From: JAFDWR01 sp038216655
GTDB lineage: Bacteria > Armatimonadota > Fimbriimonadia > Fimbriimonadales > Fimbriimonadaceae
Length of the DNA stretch: 64,000 bases
Direction: 5' to 3'
Assembly (NCBI GenBank): GCA_038216655.1
Contig: JBBQPZ010000013.1
Span: 1 to 64,000, forward strand
Position 1 is the stretch's first letter. Each line of letters opens with the position of its first letter. The translations under genes were made by a program, and so were the position numbers. Shown here one piece after another: positions 15,945 through 24,420 of the stretch. A model generated the notes under the pieces. The model did not search any database, was not told where the DNA came from, and was given only the letters and a program-made list of their open reading frames with translations.

Positions 15945-17159
15945 ATGTCAAGCACGTTCATGCCCTCCACCGAGACGGTCTTTCAGAAGACCGGAGAGAA
16001 CACCATGGTGGTCAATATGGGGCCTCAACACCCCTCGACCCACGGTGTGCTTCGCGTCATCTGCGAACTCGAAGGCGAGACGATCATCAAATGCAAGTCG
16101 GTGATCGGCTACCTCCACACCGGCATGGAGAAAGAGGCCGAGTACCAGCAGTATCACAAGTGCGTCGTCATGACCGACCGCATGGATTACCTGAACGCGA
16201 ACGGGACCAACCTGGCCCACGCGCTCGCGGTAGAGAAACTACTCGGATGCGAGATCCCCAAGCGCGGCCAATACTTGCGCGTCATTCTCGCCGAGCTCAG
16301 CCGCATCAGCAGTCACTGTCTTTGGCTCGGAACGCACGGTCTTGATCTGGGTGCCATGACCCCGTTCTTCTACATCATGCAGCAGCGCGAGTACGTGCTC
16401 GATATGTTCGAGCTGTTCTCCGGCGTGCGCATGATGCCGAGCTGGATCGTCCCCGGTGGACTCCGCGGCGACATGCCCGAGGGATTCGCTAAGAAGCTGA
16501 ATAAGTTCCTCGATGAGTTTCCAGACGAACTAAGGGTCGTCGAGGGACTGCTCGTCGAGAACCCGATTTGGAAGGAACGCACCTTCGATGTCGGCGTGCT
16601 CTCCGCGCAACAAGCACTCGAACTCGGATGCTCCGGACCCATCGCGCGCGCCAGTGGCGTCGAATTCGACTTCCGAAAGAGTAACCCTTATTCAAGCTAC
16701 GAAGACTTCGATTTCGCGATCCCGGTCGGGTCGCGTGGCGACGTGTACGATCGCTTCCTCGTCCGTATTGCCGAGATGCACGAGAGCTGCAAGATCATGC
16801 GCCAGGCTCTCGACGGCTTGCCCGAGGGTCCCGTCTCAACCTCGGACCGCAAGATCACTCCCCCACCCCGCGCGGAGATCGACTCTTCCATGGAGTCCCT
16901 GATCCACCACTTCAAGCTGTTCACCGAAGGGTATCACCCGCCGGTCGGCGAGGCCTACGCGGCCGTTGAGGGGGCGAAAGGCGAGCTCGGTTTCTACGTC
17001 GTAAGCGACGGGTCGAACCGTCCCTACCGCTGGCACGTCCGCCCGTCGAGTTTCATGAATCTGAAGGCACTCGAAGTGCTCGCGGTTGACCGTATGATCG
17101 CGGACGTGATCGCGATCATCGGCTCAATCGACATCGTCCTCGGCGAAATCGACCGGTAG
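15945..17159 (+). CDS. nuoD: NADH-quinone oxidoreductase subunit D
   Basis: 404 residues, normal length. This 49-kDa subunit forms the quinone pocket of complex I with NuoB. Seen: NMGPQHPSTHGVLR near residue 24 (the conserved His of the quinone site), the Y-L-H-T-G-M-E-K segment, the S-H-C-L-W-L-G-T-H region and the C-terminal VLGEIDR. It follows a terminator directly. nuoB, its structural partner, is not in this cluster. Confidence 0.95.
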   Translation: MSSTFMPSTETVFQKTGENTMVVNMGPQHPSTHGVLRVICELEGETIIKCKSVIGYLHTGMEKEAEYQQYHKCVVMTDRMDYLNANGTNLAHALAVEKLLGCEIPKRGQYLRVILAELSRISSHCLWLGTHGLDLGAMTPFFYIMQQREYVLDMFELFSGVRMMPSWIVPGGLRGDMPEGFAKKLNKFLDEFPDELRVVEGLLVENPIWKERTFDVGVLSAQQALELGCSGPIARASGVEFDFRKSNPYSSYEDFDFAIPVGSRGDVYDRFLVRIAEMHESCKIMRQALDGLPEGPVSTSDRKITPPPRAEIDSSMESLIHHFKLFTEGYHPPVGEAYAAVEGAKGELGFYVVSDGSNRPYRWHVRPSSFMNLKALEVLAVDRMIADVIAIIGSIDIVLGEIDR

Positions 17160-17223
17160 TCAATTCTCGCGCTGGCAGTCATCCTGGGTCACTGTCTAGT
17201 GTTATTTGTCAAGTTCTGGATCC

Positions 17224-17393
17224 GTCATCCAGAGCGGAGTCGATGAGCCTTAGCGAGTCAACGCAGTCGAAGGATCACTGACTGAGCCTCCGACATAGAA
17301 AACCGCCACCCTCGCAGAGAGTCGGAGACTGGACAAAGGATCCTTCGACTGCGCAACCTTCGCCAAGGCTCGGTTTTCTCCGCTCTGGATGAC
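17224..17393. repeat. MITE-like repeat with 14-bp perfect terminal inverted repeats, family B (copy 1)
   Basis: Ends are GTCATCCAGAGCGG and CCGCTCTGGATGAC, exact inverted copies. Internally CAGTCGAAGGATC and GATCCTTCGACTG form a second inverted pair. A related copy is at 52131-52294, and a short one at 41831-41886. Without coding capacity; it occupies most of the gap between nuoD and the DUF72 gene. Confidence 0.8.
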
Positions 17394-17406
17394 GGTATGT
17401 GCTCGC

Positions 17407-17424
17407 TACCACTACCACTACCAC
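17407..17424. repeat. Tandem micro-repeat, CCACTA unit
   Basis: Three CCACTA units, the reverse complement of the GTAGTG repeat at 3337-3366. It lies directly beside the family B element and upstream of the DUF72 gene. Confidence 0.6.
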
Positions 17425-17454
17425 CGTCCGGGCCACTATGCGAAACTAAGCCCA

Positions 17455-18168
17455 ATGGCGAAGATTCACATCGGGCTCTCGGGATTCACCTACAAACCTT
17501 GGCGCGGTGAGGGCCGGTTCTATCCGGCGAAGCTCAAGGAAGCTGAGTTCCTGCCTTACTATGCGGAACGCTACTCCGCCGTCGAGATGAACGGGAGTTG
17601 GATGGTGCTTCCTTCCGAGGCGAGCATCGCGCGCTATATCGAGACTTCGCCCGAGGAATTCAAGTTCACCTTCAAAGCCCACCGCAACATCACCCACATC
17701 GGCCGACTCAAACCCGAGACCGCGGACCTCGTTCAGCCCATGCTCGACCGCCTCAAGCCGATGCAAGACGCGGGCAAGCTGGGATCGATCTTCTTTCAGC
17801 TCCCGCCGAATCTCAAACGAGACGACGCAAAACTTGCTGCCTTCCTAGAGAGGCTGCCTAAGGGAGCTCCTTACTCGATCGAGTTTCGGAATGAGAGCTG
17901 GTTCCACGACGACGTGGAGGACATGCTCCGTGCCCATCAAGTCAGTTGGGTCTCGTGGGACACCGATGACATCGCCGGCCAGCGGCGGGACACCGGCTCC
18001 CACATCTACGTTCGCCTCCGCCGGGAGGGATACACCGATGCGCAGTTGGAAGATTGGGCTCGGTGGCTGACCCACCAAGTTAAGGACTGCTTCGTGTTCT
18101 TCAAGCACGAAGACGAGGGTTCGCCCTGGCTGGATGCGAATCGGCTGCTCGCCCTCCTGCCGGGTTGA
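17455..18168 (+). CDS. DUF72 family protein
   Basis: 237 residues from ATG 17455; the frame opens at 17389 but there it runs through a micro-repeat. The N terminus GLSGFTYKPWRG, FYP, the conserved N-G-S-W and the F-K-A-H-R-N-I-T-H segment are diagnostic of DUF72 (YecE-like), TIM-barrel proteins of unknown activity. C-terminal D-C-F-V-F-F-K-H-E-D-E-G is also typical. It interrupts the complex I gene run between nuoD and nuoE, with no evident functional link. Confidence 0.85.
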   Translation: MAKIHIGLSGFTYKPWRGEGRFYPAKLKEAEFLPYYAERYSAVEMNGSWMVLPSEASIARYIETSPEEFKFTFKAHRNITHIGRLKPETADLVQPMLDRLKPMQDAGKLGSIFFQLPPNLKRDDAKLAAFLERLPKGAPYSIEFRNESWFHDDVEDMLRAHQVSWVSWDTDDIAGQRRDTGSHIYVRLRREGYTDAQLEDWARWLTHQVKDCFVFFKHEDEGSPWLDANRLLALLPG

Positions 18169-18203
18169 GTTCCGCAAAGGCAAGAGAGCGGTAGAATCTT
18201 TCC

Positions 18204-18818
18204 GTGAGCGAGTTGATTCAGGTAGGTGCCCCCAACTCTCGGCCCCGCGCCCCGCGTGCCGATGAACTGACTTTGCGCTTCTCCGAAAAGGGGATCGCCG
18301 AGCTGGAGGCGCTCAAGACCCACTATCCCGACTTGAAGTCGTGCATCCTGCCCGGCCTCTGGATCGCCCAACGCGAGTACGAGGGGTTCCTGAGCGGCGA
18401 GGCGATCGCTGAGGTGGCTCACCGCCTTTCCCGCAGCTACGCTGAGGTCGAGGGCGTCGCGACGTTCTACTCGATGTACAACACCGCGCATAAGCCGGGC
18501 CGCCACAAGATCGAAGTTTGTACCTGCCTTTCCTGCCAAGTCTGCGGCGCCTATCGCGTTTGGGACATTTTGAAGGCAAAACTTGGAGTCGGTCATGGCG
18601 AGACCACCCCCGACGGAATCTTCACCCTGGAAGAGGTCGAGTGCCTCGACGCCTGCGACCGCGCTCCAGTCATCCAGGTCGGCGACCAGTACATCGGCCC
18701 CGTCACCGAATCTCAGATCGACGAACTCCTCGCTAAGCTGCGTAAGCAGGAAGCGTCAAGCGTGATTCAGATGGCCGATGAAATCGTGAAGGTCCACCTT
18801 CGCGATGGACATTCTTAG
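18204..18818 (+). CDS. nuoE: NADH-quinone oxidoreductase subunit E
   Basis: 204 residues with a GTG start at 18204. It holds the [2Fe-2S] cluster N1a in a thioredoxin-like fold. Cys ligands are visible in CTCLSCQVCG and in ECLDACDRAP. A Pro- and Arg-rich N terminus and a C-terminal extension after residue 175 are longer than the E. coli protein. NuoF follows after about 100 bases. Confidence 0.93.
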   Translation: MSELIQVGAPNSRPRAPRADELTLRFSEKGIAELEALKTHYPDLKSCILPGLWIAQREYEGFLSGEAIAEVAHRLSRSYAEVEGVATFYSMYNTAHKPGRHKIEVCTCLSCQVCGAYRVWDILKAKLGVGHGETTPDGIFTLEEVECLDACDRAPVIQVGDQYIGPVTESQIDELLAKLRKQEASSVIQMADEIVKVHLRDGHS

Positions 18819-18823
18819 AAAGC

Positions 18824-18882
18824 GTTGAGTGTTAAGTCTTGAGGCGGAGATTCAGTTGACGTTGCTCAACACTCAACACTTT
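18824..18882. repeat. Inverted micro-repeat hairpin between nuoE and nuoF
   Basis: GTTGAGTGTT (18824-18833) is the reverse complement of AACACTCAAC (18868-18877), the right arm being a tandem of CTCAACA. Two units on one side face one and a half on the other. It would form a hairpin in the transcript between nuoE and nuoF. Confidence 0.6.
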
Positions 18883-18917
18883 CCCCTTCCCCCTTTCCCG
18901 CCGAGTAGACTTACGCC

Positions 18918-20222
18918 ATGGCTGAGCGGAAGCTGATCCTCGAACATGCGCACGATCCGAAGTATCTGACCCTGAAGGGGTACGAGGCCACCGGCGGCTA
19001 CAAAGCCCTCCGGTCCGCCGTCGAGGGCGAGCGCCAAGCGGTCATCGACCAGATCAAAGCCAGCGGCCTTCGCGGTCGTGGCGGTGCTGGCTTCCCTACT
19101 TGGATCAAGTGGAACGGTATCCCTAAGGACCGCAACAAGCCGCATTACGTCGTTTGCAACGCCGACGAAGGTGAGCCGGGCACGTTCAAGGACAAGCAGA
19201 TCATGGAGCAGACCCCGTTCCTCCTGATCGAAGGAATGACGCTCGCCGGGTTCGCCACCCTCTCCGATGTCGGCTACATCTATATCCGCGGCGAGTTCAT
19301 TGATGCCGCCCGAGCGCTCCGCGCCGCGATCGACGAGGCGTACAAGGCCGGCCTCCTCGGGAAGAACATTCTCGGTAAAGGATTCGATTTCGACCTCCAC
19401 ATCCACATGGGTGCCGGCTCCTACGAGTGCGGCGAAGAATCGGCGCTGATGTCGAGCCTGATGGGCGAGCGCGGGATGCCCCGCCTCAAATTCCCCCACG
19501 CTCCCCTTCCGACCGTTGCCGGGCTCTGGGAGTCGCCGACGCTCATCAACAACGTCGAAACCTACGCCTGCGCGCCCTTTATCATCAAAAACGGCGGCGA
19601 ATGGTACGCCACCCTCGGCGCGTCCACCAAGAATTCGCGCGGCACCAAGATCTTCTCCGTCTCCGGCCATGTCAACAAGCCGGGCAATTACGAGATTGAG
19701 TTCGGCACGCCTCTTAAGGATCTGCTTGCGATGGCGGGCGGCGTAAAGGGCGGCAAGCTCAAGGCCTGTGTCCCGGGCGGTTCGTCGGTGCCGATCATCA
19801 CCGCCGAAGACGTGGATCGCGCGATCATCGGCTACGAGGAGATGTCGGACGTGAAGTCTATGGTGGGATCGGGTGGGTGCATGTTTCTCAACGAGCACAC
19901 CTGCATCGTGAACTTCATCTGGCGCACGACCCAGTTCTACGCCAACGAAAGCTGCGGCAAGTGCACGCCGTGCCGCGAGGGCACCCGCTGGCTACTCCAG
20001 ATCATGGATCGCATCCGACGCGGCCTCGGCCAGTCGGGCGACATCGAATTGTTGAAGGAAATCTGTTCGCAGATCGACGGCCGCTCGTTCTGCGGCCTCG
20101 GCGACGCCGCCGCCTGGCCGGTCGCCGCCGCCCTGCGGGTCTTCCCGCAGGAGTTCGAGTACTTCATCGAGCACGGTCACAGCATCGTCGAAAGCAAAGA
20201 CGCACTCGTCATGGCCCCTTAG
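18918..20222 (+). CDS. nuoF: NADH-quinone oxidoreductase subunit F
   Basis: 434 residues. It binds NADH and FMN and carries the [4Fe-4S] cluster N3. Seen: the glycine-rich NADH loop GLRGRGGAGFPTW, the FMN segment NADEGEPGTFKD, and the cluster ligands ESCGKCTPCREG plus the distant Cys in RSFCGLGD. The ATG at 18918 is well placed. nuoG and the membrane-arm genes do not follow; a terminator comes right after. Confidence 0.95.
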   Translation: MAERKLILEHAHDPKYLTLKGYEATGGYKALRSAVEGERQAVIDQIKASGLRGRGGAGFPTWIKWNGIPKDRNKPHYVVCNADEGEPGTFKDKQIMEQTPFLLIEGMTLAGFATLSDVGYIYIRGEFIDAARALRAAIDEAYKAGLLGKNILGKGFDFDLHIHMGAGSYECGEESALMSSLMGERGMPRLKFPHAPLPTVAGLWESPTLINNVETYACAPFIIKNGGEWYATLGASTKNSRGTKIFSVSGHVNKPGNYEIEFGTPLKDLLAMAGGVKGGKLKACVPGGSSVPIITAEDVDRAIIGYEEMSDVKSMVGSGGCMFLNEHTCIVNFIWRTTQFYANESCGKCTPCREGTRWLLQIMDRIRRGLGQSGDIELLKEICSQIDGRSFCGLGDAAAWPVAAALRVFPQEFEYFIEHGHSIVESKDALVMAP

Positions 20223-20234
20223 TGACTTGACAAT

Positions 20235-20265
20235 GAGCCCCTTCGTCCAATGGACGAAGGGGCTC
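20235..20265 (+). terminator. Terminator after nuoF
   Basis: GAGCCCCTTCGTCC pairs perfectly with GGACGAAGGGGCTC across AAT, followed by TTATGTTTCTCTTT. It overlaps the 5' leader of the next gene, whose ATG at 20268 begins two bases after the stem. Confidence 0.8.
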
Positions 20266-20267
20266 TT

Positions 20268-22283
20268 ATGTTTCTCTTTGCGCTACTCTTCCAGTCCCCG
20301 ACCATATCGTTCGACTTCGAAGTAGGTCCTATCGCGAGCGCTGTTCGGCAACTCAGCGAAGCCGCCCACGTTCCCTTGAGTATCCGTGGAGCAGCCGCGA
20401 ACGAGACAGTGTTCCTCCACGTCGATCGACGCCCTCTAACTGAGGTGCTTGCCGAGCTCGCCAAGGTAACCCGGACCGAGTGGACCAACGAGAACGGCAC
20501 CCTCGTCCTCGTGCGTCCAGCGCACCTCACTGAGGAAACAAAGGCCGAAGAAGCGTGCCAGCGGCTCTCGATTCTGAACAAGTGGCGAAGAGAGGCCCTA
20601 GGCAAGCTCGAGGTCTCCGCAAGTGAAAAGTACGCGACTTACAGGGCCGTCCAAACGCATGAAGGGCGGTCCGCGGAGGAGGCATTTCGCCTGCCCTTGA
20701 TCGAAACTTTACTGACTCGATGCATCGCCGATCTCGACCTGACGCGCGTGGCCCAACTCGAAAAGGGTGAGCGCGTCGTCTATTCACTCCACCCAACTCC
20801 GGCTCAGCATCCTCTTCCGCAAACCGCCCGAGACGCCCTCGTCCGATTCAACGCAACCCTCCACGCCTGGCAGCGGGAAGCGGCCCAGGAGCAAACCAAG
20901 AAGCCGACAAAGCCCGGGCTGCCGGAAGAAAAGATTTACCGGCCATACCTCTACATGACCCGCAACCCGGATCTATGCAAATCCGGTTCGGCGGATGCGG
21001 TGTGCCTTGCGCTTTATCGAGACGATGATCGTTTTGCGTTCGACTTCTATCTTCTTGATAAGTCCAAGCGAGTGATCGGAAGCTCCTCCGATAGCATTGC
21101 TGACCACCGGGCCGAGTCCGCAGAACCATCGCGGATTCCGGTCATTTGCAAGCCAGCAACCCCCGCGGCACGACCCGCCACTCGCGCCTTCTGGGAGGCC
21201 GTGCGCACCTACGACCCGCCGATGGCCCCCCGGGAAATCGACCGCCTTCTGGCACCGTACTTCGACGATCCTGTCCACTACGACCTTCTGAACCTGGGCA
21301 ATCAGGAGGCCCTGCAGGCGGTCGGGTCCGTGACGGGCAAGTCGGTGGTCGCCTGCATCCCCGATGAGGGCGTAAGTAATTATCCCAATTTCGATCTTGA
21401 TCGCTACCTAAAGCTCGGCACGCGGTTTGAGACGACAACCCGCCTTAATGGCGAATGGATCGAGTATTCACCGGCGAGTTTTGTCGATCATTGGGGTTCC
21501 CGATGCGATCGCCAAGCAATCGCCCGGTTCGCCAGGGAGTTCAGGACCAACGGCGTAGCCTCCGCACCAACGGTCGCGGCAACGCTTCCCCGAGTCCAAA
21601 AGGACCTCGCCTTCTTCTGGCAAAACCTTCAAATCATAAATCCACCCGGCAGGAATGGTCACCAAAGCGCTTGGCACCTCATGACGCTGAGTCCCGGATT
21701 CACCACCCTCTTTCAAACGCTTTCATTAACACAATGGAGCGACCTGAAGCGAGGGTTTCGAATCCCCTATTCCCAGCTAACCGCTGAACAACTGCAAGCC
21801 TGCGCGAAGGTGATCCTTGCGGTGCCCACCACGGCCTTCTCAAGTCCCCGGAACGTGATCGGCTTGGCAAGGTGGGAACCCACGGAAGAACTGGCAAACG
21901 GCCTCAACGATGGCGGCGGGCTGTCGGGAGAGGAGGGCTCTTACGATATCTGCGTCGCCCACGATCCAACCGAGCCTCCCGAACGCGACTTGGTCGAGAT
22001 GGTAAACGTGACTCCGACCGAGAACCTGGAGAACGCCGCGTCATCACCTTGTGGTATCCGTGCCCGCTGCAAGCGCTTCATGCGCTTCGAGATGCGAAAG
22101 TGGCACTACTTGTTTCTGAAGTGCTTTTTGAAGGGAAACCACTACTACCTTGGCGCGTTCTACCCGCCGATTCAGCCGGATACCGGGAAACGACTTCGAT
22201 ACGAGGAGTTGCCCAAACGTGTGCAATTTGCCCTCCGAAAGGACAACCCAGGCTTCGACAGACCGCGACCGGTGCGTCGGTAG
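20268..22283 (+). CDS. Large exported protein of unknown function with an STN-like N-terminal domain
   Basis: 671 residues. The ATG at 20268 sits directly after the nuoF terminator; GGGG in the stem could act as a weak ribosome site. The first residues are hydrophobic (M-F-L-F-A-L-L-F), a possible signal peptide. Residues about 15-85 have the beta-alpha-beta pattern seen in STN/secretin-type N domains (F-D-F-E-V-G-P then V-L-A-E-L-A). The rest, with many Trp, Cys and Pro, matches no family that I recognise. Genes before and after are unrelated. Function unknown. Confidence 0.65.
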   Translation: MFLFALLFQSPTISFDFEVGPIASAVRQLSEAAHVPLSIRGAAANETVFLHVDRRPLTEVLAELAKVTRTEWTNENGTLVLVRPAHLTEETKAEEACQRLSILNKWRREALGKLEVSASEKYATYRAVQTHEGRSAEEAFRLPLIETLLTRCIADLDLTRVAQLEKGERVVYSLHPTPAQHPLPQTARDALVRFNATLHAWQREAAQEQTKKPTKPGLPEEKIYRPYLYMTRNPDLCKSGSADAVCLALYRDDDRFAFDFYLLDKSKRVIGSSSDSIADHRAESAEPSRIPVICKPATPAARPATRAFWEAVRTYDPPMAPREIDRLLAPYFDDPVHYDLLNLGNQEALQAVGSVTGKSVVACIPDEGVSNYPNFDLDRYLKLGTRFETTTRLNGEWIEYSPASFVDHWGSRCDRQAIARFAREFRTNGVASAPTVAATLPRVQKDLAFFWQNLQIINPPGRNGHQSAWHLMTLSPGFTTLFQTLSLTQWSDLKRGFRIPYSQLTAEQLQACAKVILAVPTTAFSSPRNVIGLARWEPTEELANGLNDGGGLSGEEGSYDICVAHDPTEPPERDLVEMVNVTPTENLENAASSPCGIRARCKRFMRFEMRKWHYLFLKCFLKGNHYYLGAFYPPIQPDTGKRLRYEELPKRVQFALRKDNPGFDRPRPVRR

Positions 22284-22293
22284 TCACTGTCCC

Positions 22294-23211
22294 TCAGGAA
22301 GACGGAGTGAGCTGGCTCGCCAGACTCAGGATGCCATGCCGTCGATATCGATCGTCGCACGTCTTCGAACAAACCGGGTTCCAGCGCACCTCGCAACTCG
22401 GACACACCACGTAATCGCCCTCGCATCGGGCGCAGGTTCGATGATTGTTTGACGGTAACCCACACGCCGGGCAGATGCCGAAGGTCTTGCTGGGCTGGAG
22501 GTGGGCATCGACCGCGACCCGGTCGTCGAACACGAAGCACTCTCCCTCGTAGAAGCCGTCCGGATACTCGGCGAGGTACCCCAGAATCCCATCGCGAAGC
22601 TGGTAGACGTTGTCATAGCCCCGCGAACGCATATCCACCATCACCTTCTCGCACCGAATCCCGCCGGTGCAATAAATCAGGACCGGAACGTCGCGAGGGA
22701 TCTCCGCCTGTTCGGCGTAATCGCCCCAATGCGAGAAGCTCTTCAGACCCGGATCGACCGCCCCTTCGAACTTGCCGATCTGAACCTCATAGTCGTTGCG
22801 GGTGTCGATGACAACCCGAGGCTGCCCCGAAGAGAGCAGCTCGTGCCACTCCGAAGGCGAAAGGTGGTGATCCTCGTCGGCAATCGGAACGAGGTCGGGC
22901 CGCTTCATCCCAACGATCTCGGGGCGGATCACGACGCTCGTCCGGTGGAACGGGGCAACGTTACAAACTGAATCCTTGAATCGAAAGCTCGAGAACCCAA
23001 CAAGGTCGCTGAGAAAGCTCTTGAAGGCCAACACTTGCGCCTCCTCACCCGCCACCGTCCCGTTGACGCCCTCGGGAGCGAAGACGATGAGCCCGGAAAT
23101 TGCCCGCTCCTCCATGAACGCCGCCGTCTTCTCTCGAATCCCTGAAAGCGGTTCCCCCAGGGCAAGGAATTGATAGAAGCTGGTGACGTGCCACATACAA
23201 GTTGAGCCCAC
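22294..23211 (-). CDS. trhO: tRNA uridine(34) hydroxylase, rhodanese-type
   Basis: 305 residues of the TrhO/YceA family, which hydroxylates uridine 34 in tRNA to 5-hydroxyuridine. Seen: an N-terminal acylphosphatase-like domain (F-A-P-E-G-V-N-G-T-V-A), then a rhodanese domain with V-I-D-T-R-N-D-Y-E and the active-site loop YCTGGIRCEK, and a C-terminal Cys-rich zinc-binding region (I-C-P-A-C-G, C-A-R-C-E, C-P-S-C-E). The frame starts at 23211; a second Met at 23196 (M-W-H-V-T) matches the family start better. It is convergent with the large unknown gene. Confidence 0.9.
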   Translation of the reverse strand: MGSTCMWHVTSFYQFLALGEPLSGIREKTAAFMEERAISGLIVFAPEGVNGTVAGEEAQVLAFKSFLSDLVGFSSFRFKDSVCNVAPFHRTSVVIRPEIVGMKRPDLVPIADEDHHLSPSEWHELLSSGQPRVVIDTRNDYEVQIGKFEGAVDPGLKSFSHWGDYAEQAEIPRDVPVLIYCTGGIRCEKVMVDMRSRGYDNVYQLRDGILGYLAEYPDGFYEGECFVFDDRVAVDAHLQPSKTFGICPACGLPSNNHRTCARCEGDYVVCPSCEVRWNPVCSKTCDDRYRRHGILSLASQLTPSS

Positions 23212-23302
23212 CGCGAGAGGGTACCACCGACGCTACCCCTCACCGAGGGACAGCGGACGCACGTTATAGCAGCTAGAACACTATCAATTTTGCGGAAAGC
23301 AC

Positions 23303-23331
23303 TTGCTAACTTATGACAAGTAGCTTACGAT
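23303..23331 (+). promoter_or_regulatory. Probable sigma-70-type promoter of pseudopilin cassette 3
   Basis: TTGCTA and TACGAT are separated by 17 bases in an AT-rich region, 22 bases before the pseudopilin start. Prediction from sequence pattern only. Confidence 0.5.
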
Positions 23332-23352
23332 AGTTGCTTCGAGGTGAGTCGC

Positions 23353-24159
23353 GTGCGTTTCAGATCAGCATTTACACTAATAGAACTTCTTGTCGTAATC
23401 GCCATTATCGCGATCCTTGCGGCCATTCTTTTCCCCGTCTTCGCCCAAGCCAAAGCAGCGGCCAAACTGACCGTCTGTCTGAGCGGAACCAAGCAAATTG
23501 GTATGGCGCATCAGCTCTACATGGGTGACGCGGACGATAACTTCGTTACCGTCGAGCGCAGCGTCAACGACTACTGCAACCCGGGTGCCGGCGATGTGCC
23601 CATCCGTTTGGCTCCGTACATGAAGAACTACGATTTGTGGTTCTGTCCTGAAAGGCTGAACCGAAAGAGCCCCTACACGGCGACGGCGTGTACGTGGAAT
23701 CCGAAGAACTACCTTCTCGGTTACGGTTCCAACTTCGGCGTCTGGAGCATTTTTGATCAGACCGGCATGTACCGGAATCCGCAGGCGGGTGAACCGTACA
23801 ACGCAGCCATCGGCTATTCGTCGTCCATGGTTGAGGAGCCAGCTCGATTCATCATCGAGGGACAGACTAACGACTATCCGTACTACACGCTTTCCCTCTA
23901 CTTCCAGGCAACAGAGGGTGTCGGAAACGCGTACATTCGCCACGCCGGTCGCTGGCCGTATGTCCACGCGGACGGCCACGCAAAGTCGGTCTTCGTCGGT
24001 GCCTACTCTGTCACCGGTGCAAGCGCCTGGACCATCCTTCCCAAGAGCGAGAAGGATATCCAAGACTTCTGCATCGCCCAGGGTCAGATGTCCACCGACT
24101 ATCTCATCACTTGCCAGGCGCTCGTGCACCTGATCGTGGTGAACCGACACGCGCAATGA
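23353..24159 (+). CDS. Type II pseudopilin-like protein (cassette 3)
   Basis: 268 residues. GTG 23353 has the ribosome site GAGGTGA five bases upstream; GTG 23344 in the same frame is an alternative. The N terminus has R-F-R-S-A then the prepilin motif FTLIELLVVIAIIAIL. The globular part contains A-P-Y-M-K-N-Y-D-L-W-F-C-P near residue 90 and the conserved H-A-D-G-H-A-K-S near residue 210, both typical of these pseudopilins. The stop overlaps the lipoprotein start by ATGA. Presumed to be cleaved by a prepilin peptidase and assembled by a type II/IV machinery encoded elsewhere. Confidence 0.85.
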   Translation: MRFRSAFTLIELLVVIAIIAILAAILFPVFAQAKAAAKLTVCLSGTKQIGMAHQLYMGDADDNFVTVERSVNDYCNPGAGDVPIRLAPYMKNYDLWFCPERLNRKSPYTATACTWNPKNYLLGYGSNFGVWSIFDQTGMYRNPQAGEPYNAAIGYSSSMVEEPARFIIEGQTNDYPYYTLSLYFQATEGVGNAYIRHAGRWPYVHADGHAKSVFVGAYSVTGASAWTILPKSEKDIQDFCIAQGQMSTDYLITCQALVHLIVVNRHAQ

Positions 24160-24350
24160 GGCTGCTGCTCGCGAGCCTCGTTTGTGTGATGTGTCTCGTT
24201 GCGTCCGGTTGTCAGCCGGATCCGAAGAAGCCGGTTGACCCGGTCAGCGCAGATGGGACCCCTGTGGGGCCTAAGCAGCAGTCGAACGGCCCTCCTCCCC
24301 TTCCCGGGGGAGGCAAAGTCGGCGCGGACACGACAAGTACCGCGCCCTAA
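24156..24350 (+). CDS. Small lipoprotein, partner of a pseudopilin (cassette 3)
   Basis: 64 residues. Signal peptide M-R-L-L-L-A-S-L-V-C ends in the lipobox V-A-S-G-C. The mature part is short and disordered, Pro- and Gly-rich (P-P-P-L-P-G-G-G). Start overlaps the pseudopilin stop by ATGA. This is the third instance of the same two-gene arrangement in the window. Function unknown. Confidence 0.75.
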   Translation: MRLLLASLVCVMCLVASGCQPDPKKPVDPVSADGTPVGPKQQSNGPPPLPGGGKVGADTTSTAP

Positions 24351-24359
24351 CAGGATCAA

Positions 24360-24383
24360 CTGCCAGGCCACCAAGCCTGGCAG
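24360..24383 (+). terminator. Probable terminator after cassette 3
   Basis: CTGCCAGGC pairs with GCCTGGCAG, loop CACCAA, followed by TCCTTCA. It lies between the convergent lipoprotein and SRPBCC genes and may serve both. Confidence 0.55.
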
Positions 24384-24420
24384 TCCTTCACCACGATCAA
24401 ACCGGCGGACCAAATTCGGG

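Noticed and set aside
18873..19898. Long antisense frame opposite nuoF
   Set aside because: Shadow of nuoF; composition rich in Arg, Asp and His with no domain.
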